A stretch of DNA of 64,000 nucleotides from Geitlerinema sp. PCC 7407 (GCF_000317045.1 NC_019703.1:1662501-1726500); one strand, 5' to 3'. Shown: positions 53,069 through 61,597, counted from the first letter of the stretch. Notes: generated by a model from the sequence alone, not told the origin. Made by a program: numbers and translations.

Positions 53069-53792
53069 AGTAAAGGGTTCCGATAGCGGATCTAGCGCGG
53101 AGGCCAAACCGCACCAAGCTCGCGAAACGCCTGGCTGTTGGTTGCTACAGTTTCATTGAAGCGCATGTCTTTTGCCCGATGCTCGGGCCTGAAAAAAGAC
53201 TTAATGGCTGTTAGCGGGACTTGATATATCGAAACGTTTGAAAAAGTCTAAAGACCTTGATGCCACAAGCTTTCTGGCGATCGCCCCACCCAAAATTGTG
53301 TAAAGATCTCGTACCAATTCTTAGGAAAAGTTAGGCCTAAAAAAGGGCGATCGCCCCCAGCACCCTATTCTCTATTCTCTAAGCTTAGGATGCAGTACCC
53401 AAAAAATTGACTTCCTAGGCTAATTGTTTCACTAACGCTTTCAGGCTCCGCGATAATTTCACGCACCTGATGATTTAGCAATTTCTTAGAACGTATTCAA
53501 CTGTTAATTTAGATTATGTGTATGAAAATATGAAAATATCCTGAAAGATGCTTACTACTTAGTACAAACAATATACTATGAAAGAATAAGCTTATTAAGC
53601 TCTAATTCTTCAGTAACATGCGAACCTAATTCTGAATATTTGTTGATTTAGTTATCTTGGGAAAAACTTTTTTGTCTACCAATGACTTGTCTTTTAAAGA
53701 TGCTAATTTTAACAAGGTTGAAATGACTGCCAGAGCGAATTTGTGATATATCTATTCGTAGTTAAGCTGTTTTTGTTTTAGAGGCTTTGCTT
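53069..53792. other. 724-base island border region
   Basis: The left half has backbone base composition with HIP1 sites near 53278 and 53347. From about 53390 the sequence turns AT-rich and stays HIP1-free to about 57.0 kb, so the border of an acquired segment probably lies near 53.36-53.4 kb. No att repeat, tRNA or integrase was seen. The promoter of the gene at 53793 should be in the last 150 bases. Confidence 0.45.
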
Positions 53793-54536
53793 ATGAAGTT
53801 TTCATTGCAAACAATAGCAATCATTTGTGGAATGCTAACTATAGATATCATGATGCCATTTAAAGTCTTATCGCAAACTCCAACTTGTCCCTCTTTTGGA
53901 GTTACTGCCCCAATGTCTCCGTTTCCTAAGAGCCAAGTTAACCAATTAGTTGGTGGTACACCACAAGATGCAGGAAGAAGATTTGAGGATTTTTCTCGAG
54001 GCTCATTATATTTTAACAGCAATCCACCAGTCCTAAATAATACAAGAGCATTTCAATCACCTGCACGACAGCAATTTGCTGGTATACCTAATGTAGTACC
54101 TGATGTTGTATTACCACTTCTAGTTGTAAATCCAAGTGGATCCCAAATCTTCGTTGATAGCGTGTTTGATGAAGTAAAGGCAGTGATAGGTACTCGCTTA
54201 CCACCCAGTTATGAGAATCATCAAATTCGCGGGCACATAGATCATTTAGGCAATCTCAGCCCTGCTGGTGTTTCTACCTTGAGTGGATCAATACCAGAAA
54301 TTACTTTTATTACTACGTCTGATATAAGCGCTATCAGTCAATTAACAATACAACTTGCTGCTAATGAGGGTGTAGCTGTTTGGCATGCGATAGGGTGTTA
54401 TGAGAATGTTCCAGGTCGTACAAGAACTTATGCTCAGGTAAGTGGATCAATCCTGCTTAATCCATGGGTATACCTTTCGGGACTGTCAATTCCACTCTCT
54501 CCTCGCAATCCCGGAACTCCAGTGTTTTTTCCATAG
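53793..54536 (+). CDS. Secreted protein with PD-(D/E)XK-like nuclease motifs, possible toxin
   Basis: The 247-residue protein begins with a Sec signal (MKFSLQTIAIICGMLTIDIM and onward to about VLSQ), and has cysteines at C32 and C202. The mature part carries a pattern like toxin-type restriction-endonuclease folds: P103-D104 (VVPDVVLPLL), E127-V-K129 (FDEVKAVIG) and Q144 (NHQIRGHIDH), then a strand PEITFITTSD. I know no named family for it. The next gene starts 13 bases later and could encode an immunity protein. The start is ATG 53793 (a TTG at 53787 is alternative). Low GC, no HIP1. Confidence 0.55.
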   Translation: MKFSLQTIAIICGMLTIDIMMPFKVLSQTPTCPSFGVTAPMSPFPKSQVNQLVGGTPQDAGRRFEDFSRGSLYFNSNPPVLNNTRAFQSPARQQFAGIPNVVPDVVLPLLVVNPSGSQIFVDSVFDEVKAVIGTRLPPSYENHQIRGHIDHLGNLSPAGVSTLSGSIPEITFITTSDISAISQLTIQLAANEGVAVWHAIGCYENVPGRTRTYAQVSGSILLNPWVYLSGLSIPLSPRNPGTPVFFP

Positions 54537-54549
54537 GCCTATAATTTAA

Positions 54550-55245
54550 ATGTCACTCTTTATTCGAAAGCCAGACAAAATTTCACTACAAGGAGCCAGA
54601 GGAGTTTGCAGCTATGACACTAATCTGAGAATTATGCTTGTTCAGGCATCAGTTAAATCAGTTGCTCAAGTTTTTATGTCATTAAAAAATATGAATATTT
54701 GGGAAAGTAATGTATACGGACGTGAAATTGAGATTAGGAGAGATAGTACCTTTGTTTTTCGATTAAAAGGACACCCTTGGAGCTTACTATATGTACCTTA
54801 CTTTTCACTACAGGAGATCGATCCAACTAAACTTAGTATTCAAGAAGTAGAGGAAATACTATATTCTCCGTTAGAGTTAAAAATTAATTTATTAGAAGCA
54901 GATGCTCTAAGAATTTCAGAACTGTTACGTACTTGTGTGATTTTCTATTCAGCAAGCGATACATTTGGACTTACTGAATATTACATTTATAAAAATGGTG
55001 TACTAGAAGAAAGATTCTTCTTTCAAGAAGGATTATTAATTGAATTTCAATCTAATTATAGAAAAATTCAGGCTAAAAACATAAAGAATATATATAAATT
55101 TGTTGATGAATCTATCCGTAATAAAGACGCGTATATTCCCTCGATTGATGTTATGGAAAGCTTTAACATTGGAAAAAAAACTTTCTTGAAAATAGATGGA
55201 TTGGCATCTGATCAAATTGAACAAATGGATTACATAGGACGATAA
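54550..55245 (+). CDS. Unknown protein paired with the secreted nuclease-like protein (possible immunity protein)
   Basis: This is a 231-residue soluble protein without signal or membrane helix and of unrecognised family. Visible segments include FVFRLKGHPWSLLYVPYFSL, LRISELLRTCVIFYSASDTF and EYYIYKNGVLEERFFFQEG, an alpha/beta pattern with strands, plus an acidic C-terminus (DQIEQMDYIGR). It follows the secreted protein by 13 bases, implying co-translation or shared mRNA. The cytoplasmic location and pairing make an immunity role plausible, but it is inferred only from context. Confidence 0.5.
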   Translation: MSLFIRKPDKISLQGARGVCSYDTNLRIMLVQASVKSVAQVFMSLKNMNIWESNVYGREIEIRRDSTFVFRLKGHPWSLLYVPYFSLQEIDPTKLSIQEVEEILYSPLELKINLLEADALRISELLRTCVIFYSASDTFGLTEYYIYKNGVLEERFFFQEGLLIEFQSNYRKIQAKNIKNIYKFVDESIRNKDAYIPSIDVMESFNIGKKTFLKIDGLASDQIEQMDYIGR

Positions 55246-55371
55246 CAAGGAAGGAAATTGTGAATGAAAACTGACTTCACAAACAGGCTTGAATAATTAC
55301 AGAGATTGAAAATTAACTCTTGCTATTAAAGACACTGTGCCAATCATGAAAAGATGTAAGAGGCATACTAA

Positions 55372-55851
55372 ATGAAGTCAAGATTAGTATTTATATCATT
55401 AGCAGTGACTCTAAGTTCTACACTTGCTATTTTCTATGCTGTAGCTAAAGCTCAAGAACAGCCAGGTTGCTTTATTATTAACTCGTCTGGGCAGGTGAGT
55501 GATTTAGGAAATCTATGTAATTCAAAGACTAGAGAAGGTGAAGATATGCCAAATAGATATGAAGAAGCTTTTCAGAACGCTCGTCAACTGGCTAAAGCAG
55601 GACAGTATCAGGCAGCAGTCGACGAGTATAGCCGAGCTATTGAACTTAATCCTGAAATGGTAGAGGCTTACTCTTTTCGTAGTGCTGCATTTGCTATGAT
55701 ACCCGGTCAAGAACAAAGAGGAATTGAGGATGCTCGTAAGGCTGCAGAGATTTTAAGAGCACGAGGAGATGAGGAGAGAGCTCGATGGATGGACGCACAG
55801 GCCGAATCTGTGCAAGGAGTGATTGAAGAGCGCAGAATGGGCATTGAGTGA
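55372..55851 (+). CDS. Secreted TPR protein (intact paralogue)
   Basis: A Sec signal (MKSRLVFISLAVTLSSTLAI to VAKA-QEQ) leads to a small domain with a cysteine pair (GCFII and NLCNS) and then TPR-like helices (YEEAFQNARQLAKAGQYQAA, EYSRAIELNPEMVEAYSFRS). The C-terminus RARGDEERARWMDAQAESVQ is helical. The protein is 159 residues. A broken copy lies at 26887-27273. It follows the nuclease/immunity-like pair after 126 bases, but membership in the same unit is unproven. Function unknown; protein binding in the periplasm is inferred from the TPRs. Confidence 0.7.
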   Translation: MKSRLVFISLAVTLSSTLAIFYAVAKAQEQPGCFIINSSGQVSDLGNLCNSKTREGEDMPNRYEEAFQNARQLAKAGQYQAAVDEYSRAIELNPEMVEAYSFRSAAFAMIPGQEQRGIEDARKAAEILRARGDEERARWMDAQAESVQGVIEERRMGIE

Positions 55852-56223
55852 TGCAGCTTGCGTAGGTCGAATTGGGGCACGAAACTCAATATTCATCAAC
55901 TTTAGCCAATACTAAGCAACTGCTACCTACAGGTATCAAACACAGGTTAATGATACGACACTCACATATACTGACCGTCAAGAGGTTATCGACTCTGATT
56001 CAAGGCTGCCAGCTGGTAATAGATACTGTTAATTTACTGAATTGTCTATAAAGTGTTGTCTGGAGCCTAATGCGTTTAAGTCTCAATGTTTAGACTTCGT
56101 TATTACAAATTTGTCATTACTCTAGAGTTCTACCTTTTCTAAGGCAGATAGACTGGCTATGGCTCCCTCTTCAGCGCTAGAAAATTCATTAACACTATTA
56201 AAATGTGTATTGAGTAATACGGT
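55852..56223. other. 372-base AT-rich spacer
   Basis: The first ~40 bases match the region after the decayed TPR copy (from 27274). The remainder is AT-rich with no recognised gene or repeat. The promoter of the DUF433 gene should be just before 56224; it lacks a clear ribosome site (GAGTAATACGGT). Confidence 0.35.
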
Positions 56224-56448
56224 ATGCAAAACCTACTTGAAAGAGTTACTGTCAATCCTCGCCAATGTGGTGGTCGTCCTTGTATTAGAGGAATGAGAAT
56301 TCGCGTGTCAGATGTTCTAGATTTATTTGCAGTGGGTCTTAGTGCGGACGAAATTTTAGAAGAGATGCCTGATCTTGAAGCAGACGATCTAAAAGCATCA
56401 CTTCTGTACGCTTCTCGCAAGCTGAACCACCCAGTTTTATTGGCATGA
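56224..56448 (+). CDS. DUF433 antitoxin
   Basis: This 74-residue protein shows the DUF433 pattern RVTVNPRQCGGRPCIRGMRIRV, with a helix-turn-helix-like SDVLDLFAVGLSADEILEEMPDLEADDL. Such proteins are the antitoxin of PIN-like DUF5615 pairs and bind their own promoter. It overlaps the next gene by four bases (ATGA), a standard coupling. The antitoxin itself is intact, whereas its toxin partner is frameshifted. Confidence 0.88.
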   Translation: MQNLLERVTVNPRQCGGRPCIRGMRIRVSDVLDLFAVGLSADEILEEMPDLEADDLKASLLYASRKLNHPVLLA

Positions 56449-56782
56449 CAATCTGGGTAGATGCACACCTGCCTCCGGCCATAGCAACTTGGATTACCAA
56501 CACCTTAGGGGTCGAAGCAATAGCCTTACGCGAGCTTGGGTTAAGGGATGCCGAGATCTTGAAATCTTTGAAGCGGCTAAAGCTCAAGAGGCTATTGTGA
56601 TGACCAAAGATAGTGACTTTGTCGATTTGGTGGATCGACTAGGTGCGCCGCCACAGATTATTTGGTTGACCTGTGGCAACACTTCCAATGCCAGACTGCG
56701 CGAAATTCTGAGCAAGACGTTACCTAAAGCTTTGGAACTCTTAGCTTCTGGCGAGACGCTAGTAGAAATCAGCGGAGACTAA
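56445..56782 (+). pseudogene. DUF5615 PIN-like toxin, frameshifted
   Basis: The reading frame from ATG 56445 gives MTIWVDAHLPPAIATW...LRELGLRDAE, then goes off and stops at 56600. The +1 frame resumes with DLEIFEAAKAQEAIVMTKDSDFVDLVDRLGAPPQIIWLTCGNTSN (in pieces) to 56782. Restoring one G near 56553-56557 (GAG-GAT for GAGAT) rebuilds a full DUF5615 protein with the D-x-D...TKDSDF acidic motifs. The toxin is therefore probably inactive, unless this is a sequencing error. Confidence 0.85.
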
Positions 56783-56831
56783 CTGTGCAGGCTGCGTTAG
56801 GAAAAACAGTGTATGGCGAAGGGTGAGTGAG

Positions 56832-57953
56832 CTACTGGTCTTCCTGCTCTGATAGGCTTTCTTCGATGGTTTTCCAGCCGGTAGCGGTACATGCGCCGGG
56901 TTCGTTTTGGGGGAGGCTGCACCAATAGTTTTGGCCGTCGAAGATCACGCCGTCGGCGATCGAGGTGAGGTCCTCGATCGGCTGCCAGTCCTGTTGACCC
57001 ATCTCGTCGTAATATCGATAGCGATCGCCCGCAACTTCTAGCCCCTGGCCCGTGCTTCCTACACCATAGAAGCCGTCCGCGATCGCAGGTCCTGAAGGTT
57101 CATAAAGCTCAGATTCACAGAATGTTTCCTCTCCGGTGCAGTTCTGAGCAAGCTCGCCATCGGCTCTGAGACGATAGATTTTGCCTTCTTTGAACAAAAG
57201 ACCCGTTTGATCGGGAAGAATGATGGGATTCGAGAAGACGCCTTGATACTCGACCAAACTGCTCATCGTGCCGTGGCGTTCAATTGTGGTCGTACCATCC
57301 TGCTCAATGGTGACAGATTGCCCCGTACCATTCCCCCCATAAAAATTGAAATATCGAGTGCCGTAAAAAGGCGGGCCGTCAGGAAAATCCTCTATATTTC
57401 CTGATTCGGGGGTGGTCCCTTGGACCAGAGACCAGCGCCAGAGAAACCGCTCTCGATTGTTGCCAGAGCCATTCTGAATCGTAGAAATGATCAGCATTTG
57501 GCCGCCCTCATTGATAAATTCAAAGCGGCAAGGCCCTAGACCTGTTCCGGCGCAGTCTTTAACTTCTTCATAGCCGAGGTCCAGCAGCTCTCGGACCGTC
57601 GCGTCATTCCGATTGGGCTCGTCGCCCTCGAAATGCGTTCGCCATCCCAGGTCGAGCAGGTAGTTCCGCACTTCTTCGTAAGGCATCCCTTCCTTGAGCC
57701 CAAGCCGATCTAGATCGCGCTGAAAGGCTTCGCTGGGACTGAGTTCTGCGACGGTTGTTGCTGGGGAACGAGTAGATTGGCGCTGGGCGATCGCCTCCGA
57801 TTTGTCCGCTGCCTTGGCCTTCACGCTGGCCTTCGCGTCAGGCGGCCTTTGGGAACTAGCGCTGCTCGCACATCCGGCGATCGCGAGACTCGCCAAGCTC
57901 AACAAAACTGCTCCGGCAAAACGAGCGGAAAAGCGTGCAGAAATTCTCAACAT
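56832..57953 (-). CDS. Hypothetical lipoprotein, 373 aa
   Basis: A lipoprotein signal (RFAGAVLLSLASLAIAGC) is followed by a Ser/Ala/Lys-rich linker. The N-terminal domain (about 75-160, EAFQRDLDRLGLKEGMPYEEVRNYLLDLGW) has a KGMPYxxVR-like motif seen in DUF-type secreted proteins. The rest is beta-rich with several cysteines (CTGEETFCES, WCSLPQNEPGACTATGW). AAGGAG six bases before the ATG supports the start. It is followed (in transcription) by the island border. The gene before it (58047) is on the same strand. Function unknown. Confidence 0.7.
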   Translation of the reverse strand: MLRISARFSARFAGAVLLSLASLAIAGCASSASSQRPPDAKASVKAKAADKSEAIAQRQSTRSPATTVAELSPSEAFQRDLDRLGLKEGMPYEEVRNYLLDLGWRTHFEGDEPNRNDATVRELLDLGYEEVKDCAGTGLGPCRFEFINEGGQMLIISTIQNGSGNNRERFLWRWSLVQGTTPESGNIEDFPDGPPFYGTRYFNFYGGNGTGQSVTIEQDGTTTIERHGTMSSLVEYQGVFSNPIILPDQTGLLFKEGKIYRLRADGELAQNCTGEETFCESELYEPSGPAIADGFYGVGSTGQGLEVAGDRYRYYDEMGQQDWQPIEDLTSIADGVIFDGQNYWCSLPQNEPGACTATGWKTIEESLSEQEDQ

Positions 57954-57975
57954 TTTGGACTCCTTTTAAGGATGA

Positions 57976-58013
57976 GGAAGCGCTGATGAAAGCTAGATTT
58001 AGTCAGCGCTTCC
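57976..58013 (-). terminator. 11-bp hairpin after the 58047 gene
   Basis: Perfect repeat GGAAGCGCTGA/TCAGCGCTTCC with a 16-base loop. It lies between the stop of the 58047-58919 gene and the start of the lipoprotein gene on the same strand; no clear T-run. Confidence 0.5.
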
Positions 58014-58046
58014 GAATGACTTTGGCTAGATCGCTTGGACGGTTTC

Positions 58047-58919
58047 TTATTGCTCAGAAAACATCACTGACTTCATCAAATCTGAAGCAACGCCAGTTTC
58101 CACATAGCTGGCATACTCTTGCAGCAGCGTTGGGGTAACGACAAGGTCGTTACCCCAGCGAGATTCCCAATCGGGATTCGCCTCGTAGATGTCGGCTAGC
58201 TGCCTTAGGCCGCCGATCAGCTCCGAGCGCATGTCATCCGGCAGGCCGAGGAACATCTGGCCCAAGGCTTCTGGATCGCGGGCGTCTACTGTTGGCTGGT
58301 CGCGGAAGCTGAGGCTGATGAGCAGGCCCACGTAGTTTTCGTAGGGCTCGGGAGAAGCGGGCTGCGTGGCCAGGACTTGGCGGTAGAGCTCGAGGGATTG
58401 CTCGGGGCCGCTGTAGTCCTCGATTAGGCGGTTGGCGATCGCCCAGTTTTTCTCAGTCTCTGAGCCGAGCCGAGCCGTGACCTTGCAGCCGTGGGAGGCG
58501 GGGTCTGCCAGGGGCTGGTCCATGGGAGCTGAGCCTGTGTCGCCCAGGGAAAATCGCCGCAGCGGCATCAGCTGATATTGGAAGTCTCCGGACTCCTCAA
58601 TCTCGATCACGAGGCTCTCGCTGTTGGGCGTGGGGCGGATCGTGCTGCCCACTGGGCTAAAGCGACCGCCGTCAACCATCTCTGGATAGCAGGCCTGGCG
58701 CTCGCCCGGTGGGGTCTCCAGGGTGAGGACGACGATGTCTCCCGCCGAGGCCGAGAAGGTGTGCCGCCCCTCCCTGTCGGGCTCAGTGGACGCCTCAAAG
58801 CTGACCAAGGCCGGTGGGGTAAGACTGAGGCCCGGAAAGGGCGTCGCGGCGATCGCCGGCAGCACAAAGGCCAGAGACAAAAGCCCCAGTTTGGAAACTG
58901 ACGTCATAGATTGGTGCAT
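58047..58919 (-). CDS. Hypothetical secreted protein, about 290 aa
   Basis: A signal peptide (KLGLLSLAFVLPAIA) precedes a domain with beta strands (DIVVLTLETPPGERQ, SLVIEIEESGDFQYQLMPL). A helical, TPR-like C-terminal half (LYRQVLATQPASPEPYENY) follows. No family was identified. The frame is open to 58967; ATG 58919 or 58907 give a normal signal peptide, and 58919 is used. A perfect 11-bp hairpin (58132-58156) lies within the coding sequence near the 3' end. Confidence 0.6.
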   Translation of the reverse strand: MHQSMTSVSKLGLLSLAFVLPAIAATPFPGLSLTPPALVSFEASTEPDREGRHTFSASAGDIVVLTLETPPGERQACYPEMVDGGRFSPVGSTIRPTPNSESLVIEIEESGDFQYQLMPLRRFSLGDTGSAPMDQPLADPASHGCKVTARLGSETEKNWAIANRLIEDYSGPEQSLELYRQVLATQPASPEPYENYVGLLISLSFRDQPTVDARDPEALGQMFLGLPDDMRSELIGGLRQLADIYEANPDWESRWGNDLVVTPTLLQEYASYVETGVASDLMKSVMFSEQ

Positions 58920-59045
58920 CCTTGGAGTCCAAAAAGTGCGCAAGAGAAGGAACAAAACGGAAGACAACGGGTTTTTTGAAGTCTTCGGCGTCCCATAGCA
59001 AGATTCCGCAAAGGGGCAAAAAGTGCCGCTGAAAGCAGCCCAGAT

Positions 59046-60062
59046 CTAGGCGTAGGTAGCCAGGGTGTGCAAATGGGCGATCGCCGCTGAGACCGTCACC
59101 GGCAGGTTGTAGCCGCCGCCGTGGCACGAGAGCACCGGACAGCCCGATCGCCGCGCCAGCTCCAGCGCCATCTGGGTGAGCCGACAAAAATCGTCGTTGC
59201 TCCAGCCCGTTGTTTGGGCGCCGCAGTCGTCTTTGTGGGAGTCGTAGCCCGAAAAAATCGCGATCAGGTCCGGACTCCAGGGCACCTCTTCCAGGGCCTG
59301 CTGAAACACCTGGAGGCTTTCCCGCCCTAAATAGAACGCTCCTGTAATCCCCTCTTCCTCGAAGACCTCTACCGGAAACCCCTCCGACACGACCGGAATA
59401 TTGCAGTGACCGACCTCTTTTGCCGTCGTCGTGGTGCCAGCTTTTAGGTCGGAGGCTTTGGTCATGTAGAGATCAAAGGCGCTGTGAATACTAATGCAGT
59501 AAACCGTCGCGTCATGGCTAAAAATTTCCTGCGTCCCATCCCCGTGGTGAATGTCCCAGTCCAGGATCAAAACGTTGCTAAATCCCTGGGTCTGGGCGTA
59601 GCGAACTGCCGCCGCGAGGGGATTGAGCAGACAGTATCCATGGCCCCAGTTTCGATGGGCGTGATGGCCCACCATGCTAAAGCAGTAGGCCCGCTCTAGA
59701 TACCCCTCTTTCATCTGATCGATCGCCTCCATCATGCTCCCCAAACCGTAGAGGTAGCCCGGTAAACAGTGCTCTAGGCCCTCACACTCGATGCTCAGCG
59801 GCGGCAACCCTAAGCTGACCGCATCCAGGGGTTGTCCTAACGCTTTTTTGGCCAGTTTATGCAGGTAAGCCTGACTGTGAACCCGTAAATAATCGGCGAT
59901 TCGAGCTTTGCGTAAAGGCAGCTCGGTGTTATCTGAAAATGACTGCTTAATGGCTTGCCGAACTTGGTTGTAGTAAGTAAAAGAATACTTTGTGAAAGAA
60001 ATTTCTTGAAATGGCTTTGATGTGAGAAATGCTTGAGGGTGAAAAGAAGTAGCAAGCTTCAT
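59046..60062 (-). CDS. Histone-deacetylase-like amidohydrolase
   Basis: This zinc hydrolase of 338 residues belongs to the HDAC superfamily (acetoin/polyamine deacetylase group). Key residues: the His-His pair in SMVGHHAHRN, the zinc Asp/His in ILDWDIHHGDGTQE, the second zinc Asp in FSGYDSHKDD, and a glycine-rich CHGGGYNL. In bacteria they remove acetyl groups from small polyamines or from acetyl-lysine; the substrate here is unknown. The gene is intact, and its start (MKLATSFHPQ) lacks a strong ribosome site. It is last before a remnant-rich region. Confidence 0.9.
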   Translation of the reverse strand: MKLATSFHPQAFLTSKPFQEISFTKYSFTYYNQVRQAIKQSFSDNTELPLRKARIADYLRVHSQAYLHKLAKKALGQPLDAVSLGLPPLSIECEGLEHCLPGYLYGLGSMMEAIDQMKEGYLERAYCFSMVGHHAHRNWGHGYCLLNPLAAAVRYAQTQGFSNVLILDWDIHHGDGTQEIFSHDATVYCISIHSAFDLYMTKASDLKAGTTTTAKEVGHCNIPVVSEGFPVEVFEEEGITGAFYLGRESLQVFQQALEEVPWSPDLIAIFSGYDSHKDDCGAQTTGWSNDDFCRLTQMALELARRSGCPVLSCHGGGYNLPVTVSAAIAHLHTLATYA

Positions 60063-60392
60063 TAATGCTCCCTCAAGGATAGTTTTGCTTAATCAAGAGA
60101 TTGATGGTTTCTAAGCTGTGTTGTCTGAATATGTTAACCTCGCTAGCCTATCTGTTGGCTTGAGGGACTTCTTTCTTTTGATTTCAGATTTCCCAGTCCG
60201 CAGACAAGATTTACGCGGCTTGGAACCAGGAACAGTGCAACCGAATTGCAAACAAAAGGGCCTTAATTCTAAGTTCTGTAATGCGATCGCAGCTGTTAGA
60301 GAACGACCAGCTAGATTAGTGAACATCTACACAATCTGGGTTCCAATCAGCCGATTGATCCCAGTAGGTTTGAACCAATAGGAGATATCCCT
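60063..60392. other. 330-base intergenic region
   Basis: Divergent spacer between the HDAC-like gene and the truncated gene at 60393. One HIP1-like site near 60283. An open frame (60118-60381) has no ribosome site or recognisable product. GGAGATATCCCT before 60393 is a good ribosome site for the truncated gene. Confidence 0.35.
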
Positions 60393-60593
60393 ATGGATGG
60401 GCAGTTGTCTCACGCGATGTTGCCGCAGCCGACCCATGATGAACTGGCGCGACAGCAGTTTGTCCACAGCCTCAAGCAGTATGTAGCGACTCGCGTTTCT
60501 CCGGGTAATCGCGCCATTTATGAGCAGCGCCTCAAGCCAAAGTTTGAGCAGGAGCACCAGCGATCGCCTGAAACGCGCCACGAAGTGCGACAG
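60393..60593 (+). pseudogene. 5' remnant of a larger gene (possibly a class I methyltransferase)
   Basis: The first ~67 codons (MLPQPTHDELARQQF, YVATRVSPGNRAIYEQRLKP, ETRHEVRQ) look like the N-terminus of a longer cyanobacterial protein, perhaps a methyltransferase. GGAG eight bases before the ATG supports a real start. The family likeness stops abruptly at about 60593, where the sequence passes into a diguanylate-cyclase fragment in another frame. A fusion by deletion is the simplest reading. The identity of the gene is uncertain. Confidence 0.45.
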
Positions 60594-60619
60594 CTAGGCA
60601 ATGAACGACCCCTTGCAAC

Positions 60620-60733
60620 CATAGGCTTACCCATCTGCCCAATCGTATGCTACTGGGCGATCGCCTGCACCAGGCCATGGCCCAGGTCGAGCGGTTAGCC
60701 AAAGCAGCAGAAGCCTCACGCCATAATCTTTGA
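60620..60733 (+). pseudogene. GGDEF-domain fragment, N-terminal part
   Basis: The frame reads HRLTHLPNRMLLGDRLHQ and continues AMAQVERLAKAAEASRHNL before a stop, the typical LTxLPNRxLLxDRLxxA entry of a GGDEF (diguanylate cyclase) domain. The upstream sensory part is missing and the join to 60593 is out of frame. The remainder of the domain continues at 61121 after the structured insert. Confidence 0.75.
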
Positions 60734-60769
60734 TTTGGCGTTGAGATGAATGCGAACGAACGAACGACA

Positions 60770-61117
60770 CTCCTCTGACCTATGCCGCAGGTCCGAGCAG
60801 GGGAGATGGAGAAAACGAGCAAATCTCTCATGATGCAAAACGGGTGTGAGATAATCAGGCTAAGGGTTTGAGCTAATCGCCGCCCTGAAACTTGAACCTT
60901 GACAACCTGGAATATGGGGTTCTGCCTAGAAACAGACGATTCGTTGTCGCATCTGTGGGCAGGTAAAATTCCAGCAGTACCAAGGAGAGAACAACACTCT
61001 TTGTATTGTTCCGGTGCGGTGGGGCATCCCGTATCGTCAATAAAGCTCAGGAAACGCCCGATGGGATACCAGGGGTCACTGAGAAGCCTACGCTGCATAC
61101 GTCAGTATCAGCGTAGG
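60770..61117. ncRNA. Structured insert, possible intron/retroelement/omega-type RNA remnant
   Basis: This stretch splits the GGDEF gene. It contains at least six consecutive local helices: 60770-60805 (CTCCTCT/AGGGGAG with GACCT/AGGTC inside), 60823-60852, 60922-60962 (CTGCC/GGCAG, ACAGACGA/TCG..TCTGT), 60989-61011 (GAACAA/TTGTTC), 61023-61070 (GGCATCCC/GGGATACC) and 61087-61117 (CCTACGCTG/CAGCGTAGG). No open frame is convincing. A canonical group II intron domain V was not found. The identity, and which strand is transcribed, are open. Confidence 0.45.
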
Positions 61118-61120
61118 AGT

Positions 61121-61597
61121 ATGTCACGACAGCAACTAGCCCTGGTTTATCTTGATCTGGACGGCTTCAAGGCAATTAACGATACCTATGGTCATGAAGC
61201 CGGTGACCAATTGCTGGTGACTGTCGCCCAGCGCATGAAACAGACTCTGCGCGAAGGGGATACCATTACTCGTTTGGGGGGCGACGAGTTTGTTGCGGTA
61301 CTGCTCAATTGCAACCAAGGCTCCAGTGCTGCCAGTTTTCAGCGTTTGCTGGAGGCAGCATCCCAGCCCGTGCAGTTAAACGGATCGGTCATGCATGTCT
61401 CCGCTAGCTTGGGGGTGACCTTTTACCCGCAGGCTAACTGCGTGGATACTGAGCAACTCTTGAACCAAGCCGATCAAGCCATGTACCAGGCTAAACTGAG
61501 TGGCAAAAATCGTTATTACATCTTCAAACAAGATGGCATAGACATTGCCGCCCCTCTTCTTCAGATCTCTGTCCCCCAATCTTGGGCTAACGACTAA
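61121..61597 (+). pseudogene. GGDEF-domain fragment, C-terminal part
   Basis: From ATG 61121 the frame gives RQQLALVYLDLDGFKAINDT, then RLGGDEFVAVLL (the GGDEF signature) and ASLGVTFYP to a stop at 61597, about 158 residues. The first strand and the LTxLPNR entry lie before the insert (60620-60733). AGGAG directly precedes the ATG, so a truncated protein might be made, but without its first elements it is unlikely to be an active diguanylate cyclase. The frame is open back to 60899 within the insert. Confidence 0.75.

Noticed and set aside
60532-61098. Minus-strand ORF of 188 aa
   Set aside because: It runs across the truncated gene, the GGDEF fragment and the structured insert in antisense; low-complexity, unrecognised product.
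60730-61130. Complete group II intron
   Set aside because: No GTGYG start, no canonical domain V and no reverse transcriptase; kept only as an open option for a remnant.
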